DNA from: Variovorax sp.
GTDB lineage: Bacteria; Pseudomonadota; Gammaproteobacteria; Burkholderiales; Burkholderiaceae_C
Direction of reading: 5' to 3'
Assembly: GCA_028292835.1 (NCBI GenBank)
Contig: JAQGLP010000390.1
Coordinates: 1 to 9,658 of the forward strand
Length of the DNA: 9,658 nt
Shown here one piece after another: positions 5,364 through 9,658 of this stretch; position 1 is the first letter of the stretch, and every line of letters starts with the position of its first letter. A model generated the notes under the pieces. That model ran no database searches, was not told the DNA's origin, and saw nothing but the letters and a program-made list of their open reading frames with translations. A program made the translations under genes and the position numbers.

Positions 5364-7403
5364 ATGAAGAAATTCGAGCACTATTCCAGCATCCGGCCGT
5401 GGCTCATGGCCGTGCTGCTGGTGGCTTCTGTGGCGGGCTGCGGTGGTGGCGGCGGACGGGATGCCATCCTGGGTTTTAACGGCACTGCCACCCCTGTTGT
5501 GCCTGTCGCACCCGCACCTGTTGTGCCCACCCCTCCGGTCGTTCCACCCATCGACAAGGCCGTGGCCCCCACGGTGACTGCCGTGGCGCCGGTCAACAAT
5601 GCCATTGGCGTTGCAGTCAACAACACGCTCGTCACCGCATCCTTCAGCGAGCCGATGGCCACGCTCGACGGCACGGCCACTTTTACGCTGGCATGCACAG
5701 CCCCCTGCGTCAATCCCAGGGGCACCGTGGCGCTCGACGCGACGAACAAAATCGCCATCCTGACATTGGCAGCCGGGACCCCGCTCGCGCCGCTGACCCT
5801 CTACACCGCCACGGTCACCGGGGCCAAAAGCCTCGCCACGGGCTTGCCCCTGGCCCAGCCTTACGTGTGGAAATTCACCACAGGCGTCGTGCCGGACACG
5901 ACCCGACCCAGGGTGGTGCTGACTTCCCCCGTGACGACCAGTCCCGGACCGACGACCGGCGTGCCGACCAATACGGCCATCACCGCGGCATTCACCGAGG
6001 ACATGGCGCCTGCAACCCTCACTGCGGCCAGCTTTTCGCTGACCTGCGCGGCACCTTGCGTCGCTCCCGCAGGCACTGTCAGCTACGTTGTGGGCAACAG
6101 GACCGCGGTCTTCACGCCAACGGCCGTCCTTGCGGCGGGCACGACCTATACCGCCACGATCCAGGTCGCAGCCACCGACCTGGCAGGCAATGCGCTGGCA
6201 GGTAACCAGGCCCCGCTGCCCGCGGCAAGCAGCTACGTGTGGAGCTTTGCCACCGCGGCCCCGGTTCCGGCAGCCAATATCTCGGTGCTGTCCACCAATC
6301 CCGCCGCCGGTGCTGCGGGCGTGTGCCCCAACGCGCCCGTCAACGCCACCTTCAGCGTGCCGTCCGGCGTGCGAATGGACCCGGCAACCCTCAACTCGGC
6401 CATTTTCACAGTCACGGGGCCAGCGCCCGCCTCCCTGCCCGTGACAGCGGCATCCGTCGTTCTCGACGCCGCCACAGGCCGTATTGCGACCTTCACGCCG
6501 CTCGGCCCTCTCACGGCCGGTGCCACCTACACGGCCCGGATCAAAGGCAACGCCACCGGGACGAAGGACTTGGCCATCCCGGCCAATGCCATGGCAAATG
6601 ACTTCTCGTGGAACTTCACGGTTGGCACTTGCGTGGTGCCCGCCCCGGCGCCGATTTCCCTGGGATCGGCCTCTTCGTTCGGTACCTTCGGCGGCTCCGC
6701 CGGAATGACCAACGCCGGGATCAGGACGGCAGTCAGCGGTGACATCGGGACCACCGGCGTCTCCACCACGGTCACCGGATTCCACGACGCCGGGCCGGGG
6801 TGCACTTACACGGAAACGCCGCTGAATATCGGAGCCGTCAACGGCAAGATCTACACGGCTGCGCCGCCGCCGACGGTGGCCTGTCCGAGTGAGGGAACTG
6901 CAGCCACCTTCGTGATCGCAACGCAGGCGCTCGCAGATGCGCTAGCCGCATACGACGCGTTGGTGGCCATGCCCGGTGGCCCCGATCCCGGCGCAGGCAA
7001 CCTGGCCAGGCTGGTGCTGGCACCCGGCACTTATACCGCCGCGGCCGGTTCCTTCATGATTCAGGGCGGCGACCTGACGCTCGACGCGCAGGGCAACGCG
7101 AATGCCGTGTGGGTGTTCCAGATGGCGACGACGCTCACGGTGGGTGGCCCTGGAGCGGCTTTCCCGCAGAGCATCGTCCTGGCCAATGGCGCACAGGCCA
7201 AGAACGTCTTCTGGCAGGTCGGCACGGCCGCGACGATCAACGCCGCCGGGGGAGGGACGATGGTCGGAACCATCATTTCCAAGGCAGGCGCCGTGTTCTC
7301 GACCGCCGGCGCCAGTTCGATCACGACGCTCAACGGCAGGGTGTTGTCCCTGGGTGCCTCCGTCACGCTCGTGGACACGGTCATCAACGTTCCGGCCCTG
7401 TGA
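5364..7403 (+). CDS. Ice-binding-like (DUF3494) lipoprotein with three bacterial Ig-like domains
   Basis: This 679-aa surface lipoprotein has a lipobox VAGC with lipidated Cys26. Gly at +2 favours export to the outer membrane. A Gly run and a Pro/Val linker (about residues 42-62) follow. Three SbsA/Big_5 Ig-like domains cover roughly 64-174, 177-297 and 305-421. Domains 1 and 2 share a repeated CxxxC patch (Cys111/115 and Cys228/232). Residues 432-679 match the ice-binding-like fold: PISLGSASSFGTFGGS, TNAGIRTAVSGDIGTTGV, GDLTLDAQGNANAVWVFQM and IVLANGAQAKNVFWQVG are characteristic. The family is a beta-helix that binds ice in cold-adapted microbes but is also widespread as an adhesin-like domain, so ice binding is not proven. 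The stalk-plus-tip layout resembles surface adhesins. The gene is 17 bp upstream of an OmpA-type gene. Its leader is unusually structured and the ribosome site is weak. Confidence 0.9.
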   Translation: MKKFEHYSSIRPWLMAVLLVASVAGCGGGGGRDAILGFNGTATPVVPVAPAPVVPTPPVVPPIDKAVAPTVTAVAPVNNAIGVAVNNTLVTASFSEPMATLDGTATFTLACTAPCVNPRGTVALDATNKIAILTLAAGTPLAPLTLYTATVTGAKSLATGLPLAQPYVWKFTTGVVPDTTRPRVVLTSPVTTSPGPTTGVPTNTAITAAFTEDMAPATLTAASFSLTCAAPCVAPAGTVSYVVGNRTAVFTPTAVLAAGTTYTATIQVAATDLAGNALAGNQAPLPAASSYVWSFATAAPVPAANISVLSTNPAAGAAGVCPNAPVNATFSVPSGVRMDPATLNSAIFTVTGPAPASLPVTAASVVLDAATGRIATFTPLGPLTAGATYTARIKGNATGTKDLAIPANAMANDFSWNFTVGTCVVPAPAPISLGSASSFGTFGGSAGMTNAGIRTAVSGDIGTTGVSTTVTGFHDAGPGCTYTETPLNIGAVNGKIYTAAPPPTVACPSEGTAATFVIATQALADALAAYDALVAMPGGPDPGAGNLARLVLAPGTYTAAAGSFMIQGGDLTLDAQGNANAVWVFQMATTLTVGGPGAAFPQSIVLANGAQAKNVFWQVGTAATINAAGGGTMVGTIISKAGAVFSTAGASSITTLNGRVLSLGASVTLVDTVINVPAL

Positions 7404-7420
7404 GGCTCCTAGAGAAAAAA

Positions 7421-8560
7421 ATGAAATTGGCAAAAACTTCAGGAACACTGGGTGTGTTGACATTGGCGGCCTTGGCCGGCCCCTTCGCCATGGCACAGGA
7501 TGCCGGCGGCTGGTACGGCGGGGCGAACATTGGCCAGTCGAGCGCGACGATCGACGACGCCAGGATCACCAGCGGCCTGCTGGGCCAGGGTCTGGCCACG
7601 AGCTCGATTTCCGATCGAGACCGCGACGCCGGCTACAAGCTTTTTGGCGGCTACCAGTTCAACCGGAACTTCGCCCTCGAAGGCGGCTGGTTCAGCCTGG
7701 GAAAGTTCGGCTACAGCGCGACAACCCTGCCGGCGGGCACGCTGAACGGCAACATCAGGCTCGATGGCCTGAATCTGGATGCGGTCGGCATTCTGCCCGT
7801 CACTGACAAGCTTTCCGTGCTGGGCCGGGTGGGATTGACTTCGGTGCACGCCAGAGACCAGTTCGCCGCGACGGGCGCGGCGCGCGTGCCTTACGCCGAC
7901 CCCAACCCCGGCAGGCGCCAGACCAATTACAAGGTGGGCGCAGGCTTGATGTACGACTTCACTGACGCCCTGGCAATGCGCATCGAGGCGGAACGCTACC
8001 GGATCAACGACGCGGTCGGCAACAAGGGACACGTCGATCTGGTCTCGGTCGGCCTGGTCTACCGGTTTGGCGGGAAAGTGCAGGCGCCTGCCCCGCGCGT
8101 GGTGGTGGCCGAACCTGTCGCCATCGCCGCCGCGCCGGTGGCCGTTGCGCCACCGCCGCCTCCCTTGCCCGCGCCGCCTGCGAAAGTGACTTTTTCCGCA
8201 GACTCCCTCTTCGATTTCAACCAGGCGACCGTGAAGCCTGCCGGCAAGCGGGCACTCGACAAGTTTGCTTCAGACCTCAACGGCACCCGCTATGACGCCG
8301 TCAAGGTCACGGGGCATACCGACCGGATCGGTTCGCGGGAGTACAACCTGAAACTCTCGACGCGCCGTGCCCAGGCGGTCAGCGCCTATCTGGTGGCGTC
8401 CGCGGCCATCCCGGCGGACAAGATAGTGGCCGCCGGCGTGGGAGGGGCTGCTCCAGTGACCAGGGCCGGTGAATGCAAAGGCAATCGGGCCACCCCGCAA
8501 CTGGTCGCCTGCCTGCAGCCCGACCGTCGCGTGGACGTCGAGGTCTCGGGCACGCGATGA
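7421..8560 (+). CDS. OmpA-family outer-membrane protein with peptidoglycan-binding domain
   Basis: This 379-aa protein ties the outer membrane to the cell wall. The signal peptide is cleaved after AMA (residue 25). Residues 26 to about 220 form a small beta-barrel with WYGGANIGQS, GGYQFNRNFALEGGWFSLG and a final VSVGLVYRFG. A Pro/Ala/Val hinge (about 223-250) includes a run of Pro. The OmpA C-terminal domain follows, with VTGHTDRIGSREYNLKLSTR. Asp301 and Arg316 match the pair that binds diaminopimelate in OmpA, and Cys352/Cys364 match the conserved C-terminal disulfide. The ATG at 7421 was chosen because it opens on the signal peptide; the frame extends upstream inside the previous gene. The 17-bp gap and weak ribosome site (AGAGA) suggest co-transcription and perhaps coupled translation with the ice-binding-like lipoprotein. 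The hinge and domain order are standard for the family; the pairing is the notable feature. Confidence 0.95.
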   Translation: MKLAKTSGTLGVLTLAALAGPFAMAQDAGGWYGGANIGQSSATIDDARITSGLLGQGLATSSISDRDRDAGYKLFGGYQFNRNFALEGGWFSLGKFGYSATTLPAGTLNGNIRLDGLNLDAVGILPVTDKLSVLGRVGLTSVHARDQFAATGAARVPYADPNPGRRQTNYKVGAGLMYDFTDALAMRIEAERYRINDAVGNKGHVDLVSVGLVYRFGGKVQAPAPRVVVAEPVAIAAAPVAVAPPPPPLPAPPAKVTFSADSLFDFNQATVKPAGKRALDKFASDLNGTRYDAVKVTGHTDRIGSREYNLKLSTRRAQAVSAYLVASAAIPADKIVAAGVGGAAPVTRAGECKGNRATPQLVACLQPDRRVDVEVSGTR

Positions 8561-8568
8561 CGCGGCCA

Positions 8569-8590
8569 CCAGGGGTTGCCTGACCCCTGG
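8569..8590 (+). terminator. 8-bp perfect stem-loop after the OmpA-type gene
   Basis: CCAGGGGT (8569-8576) pairs perfectly with ACCCCTGG (8583-8590) around a 6-nt loop, 8 bp after the stop. The T-tract is missing (ATGAGATG follows), so it is either an inefficient terminator or a 3' mRNA-stabilising stem. Confidence 0.5.
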
Positions 8591-8616
8591 ATGAGATGAC
8601 GGGGAGGGTCGTGAGA

Positions 8617-8639
8617 ATGCCGGGCTTTCGCCCGGGCAT
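8617..8639 (-). terminator. Hairpin overlapping the pdxH stop codon, probable terminator
   Basis: Read on the minus strand, ATGC-C-CGGGC, a GAAA tetraloop and GCCCG-GCAT form a 9-bp stem with one bulged C. It begins within the pdxH TGA (8641-8639) and is followed by TTCTC, a weak T-rich tail. GNRA-capped GC stems of this kind often end genes. It may also stop readthrough from the opposite direction. Confidence 0.5.
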
Positions 8640-9304
8640 CAGGGCGCCAGCCGCTCGCGCACCCACGCGCTGCGCTCCATCCGGTAGCGCAGGCGGTCGT
8701 GCAGCCGGCTCTTGCGGCCCTGCCAGAACTCCCAGCGGTCGGGCACCAGCCGGTAGCCGCCCCAGTGTGGCGGCCGGGGCGGCGACAGCAGGTATCTGGC
8801 CGCGGCCAGCGCCGCGTTCTTCACCAACACCTCACGGCCGCCGATCACCTGGCTTTGCGGACTGGCCCAGGCGCCCAAGCGCGAATCCAGCGGGCGGCTG
8901 GCGAAATACGCGTCGCTTTCGGCCTCGCTGATTTTTTCGATGGTGCCCTCGATGCGCACCACGCGCTCCAGTTCGACCCAGTGGAACTGCAGCGCCGCGT
9001 AGGGGTTGCCAGCCAACTCCTGGCCTTTGCGGCTGTCGTAGTTGGTGTAGCAGACGATGCCGCGCGCATCGAACCCCTTGATGAGCACGATGCGGGTCGA
9101 CGGCCGCAAGTCGCTGCCGACGGTGGCCAGCGTCATGGCGTTGGGCTCCGGCACCTGCGCGGCCACGGCCTCGTTGAGCCAGCGTCCGAATTGGCGCAGC
9201 GGCTCGGTGTCGCTGTGCGCCTCGTCGAGCTCGGCGCGCTCGTAGCTTTTTCGCAGGTCGGCCAGCTGCACTGCGGTCAGGGGCGGGGGGGTGGAAGCGT
9301 TCAT
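8639..9304 (-). CDS. pdxH: Pyridoxine/pyridoxamine 5'-phosphate oxidase PdxH
   Basis: PdxH is the FMN-dependent cytosolic oxidase that makes pyridoxal 5'-phosphate from PNP or PMP with O2, the last step of vitamin B6 synthesis and salvage. The 221-aa protein (family about 210-220) has the FMN-binding stretch STRIVLIKGFD (69-79) and CYTNYDSRKGQEL with Ser91, Arg92 and Lys93. Conserved LQFHWVELERVVRIEG, SRPLDSRLGAWASPQSQVI and VPDRWEFWQG follow. The C-terminal GRKSRLHDR carries the active-site Arg200 and His202, and the chain ends in the typical ERLAP. I chose the ATG at 9304 for length; an ATG at 9328 adds 8 residues, and neither has a clear Shine-Dalgarno. The gene is divergent from the nucleotidyltransferase gene with only 33 bp between chosen starts, so their promoters must overlap each other or coding sequence. 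Confidence 0.96.
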   Translation of the reverse strand: MNASTPPPLTAVQLADLRKSYERAELDEAHSDTEPLRQFGRWLNEAVAAQVPEPNAMTLATVGSDLRPSTRIVLIKGFDARGIVCYTNYDSRKGQELAGNPYAALQFHWVELERVVRIEGTIEKISEAESDAYFASRPLDSRLGAWASPQSQVIGGREVLVKNAALAAARYLLSPPRPPHWGGYRLVPDRWEFWQGRKSRLHDRLRYRMERSAWVRERLAP

Positions 9305-9337
9305 GTCGGCATTGTCGATGCGCCGCATACTGCGCGC

Positions 9338-9658
9338 ATGAAGACCACGCCGACTTCGAATGACATGCAACGCCTACCCGTGGTGCTGGTGCTGGCCTCT
9401 GGGCGTGGCGAGCGGTTTCGTGCTTCCGGCGGCACGCTGCACAAGTTGCAGGCGCCGCTGGCCGGACGCGCGGTGCTGGAGCGCACGCTCGATGCGGTCC
9501 GCGCGAGCGGCCTGCCGTGGCACCTGGAAGACGCCGGCCATCCCGGCATGGGCGATTCGATCGCGGCCGCTGTGCGCGCGACCGCGGAGGCCGGCGGCTG
9601 GCTGGTGCTGCCGGGCGATCTGCCGCTGGTGCGCTCCGCCACCCTGCGGCAGCTCGCC
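9338..9658 (+). CDS. MobA/MocA-like nucleotidyltransferase, 3'-truncated by window edge
   Basis: Only the first 107 codons are present. The Rossmann-like nucleotide-binding start, VVLVLASGRGERF (residues 15-27), followed by HKLQAPLAGRAVLERTLDAV, matches NTP-transferase enzymes that attach GMP or CMP to the molybdenum cofactor. WLVLPGDLPLV (88-98) carries the metal-binding Asp94, and GMGDSIAAAV (70-79) corresponds to the conserved stretch before it. The spacing from the LASGRG loop to Asp94 is about 75 residues. In E. coli MobA or MocA, as I recall, it is nearer 90, so one central strand/loop seems shortened. The ATG at 9338 is tentative; an ATG at 9365 is closer to the conserved core. No Shine-Dalgarno is visible for either. 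No Mo-enzyme genes are in view, so MobA, MocA or another substrate cannot be decided. Confidence 0.8.
   Translation, partial: MKTTPTSNDMQRLPVVLVLASGRGERFRASGGTLHKLQAPLAGRAVLERTLDAVRASGLPWHLEDAGHPGMGDSIAAAVRATAEAGGWLVLPGDLPLVRSATLRQLA

Noticed and set aside
5340..6785. 481-aa minus-strand open frame across the ice-binding-like gene
   Set aside because: Low-complexity Gly/Arg/His composition with no motif; the plus frame has a lipobox, Ig-like domains and a DUF3494 domain.
1..9658. CRISPR arrays, insertion sequences, rRNA or tRNA genes
   Set aside because: No regularly spaced repeats, transposase motifs, terminal inverted repeats or structural RNA signatures were seen.

Overview
The window is GC-rich: about 70% G+C in the genes by spot hand counts. 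The msrA, PdxH, TonB-receptor and OmpA sequences look betaproteobacterial, most like Comamonadaceae/Burkholderiales. This placement is an inference from protein style, not from a marker gene.

Layout. (1) Positions 1-1472, minus strand: a TetR-family repressor gene, followed with a 4-bp ATGA overlap by the start of an RND-efflux membrane-fusion protein that runs off the left edge. An imperfect palindrome just upstream of tetR is a good candidate for its operator. (2) Positions 1580-4868, plus strand: msrA (methionine sulfoxide reductase A), a small exported or membrane-anchored protein with a His/Asp/Cys cluster, and a TonB-dependent receptor of the ZnuD-like (zinc receptor) type. (3) Positions 4869-5363: a 495-bp non-coding stretch of about 50% G+C. 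It holds several inverted repeats, a terminator-like hairpin ending in seven T's, and a hairpin that can cover the ribosome-binding site of the next gene. (4) Positions 5364-8560, plus strand: a tight two-gene unit. The first gene encodes a lipoprotein with three bacterial Ig-like (SbsA/Big_5) domains and a C-terminal ice-binding-like (DUF3494) domain. Seventeen bases later comes an OmpA-type protein with a beta-barrel, Pro/Ala hinge and peptidoglycan-binding domain. (5) Positions 8569-8639: two hairpins between convergent genes. (6) Positions 8639-9304, minus strand: pdxH. Divergent from it is the 5' part of a small MobA/MocA-like nucleotidyltransferase gene, cut by the right edge.

Functional reading. 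Most of the window is stress and envelope housekeeping: drug efflux control, methionine repair, metal uptake and vitamin B6 salvage. The least ordinary part is the ice-binding-like lipoprotein/OmpA pair together with its structured, low-GC leader. A surface-displayed beta-helix protein is co-encoded with a cell-wall-tethered porin-like protein, and the leader looks able to control both transcription (terminator/antiterminator) and translation (RBS-covering stem). This control is read from base pairing only and is untested.
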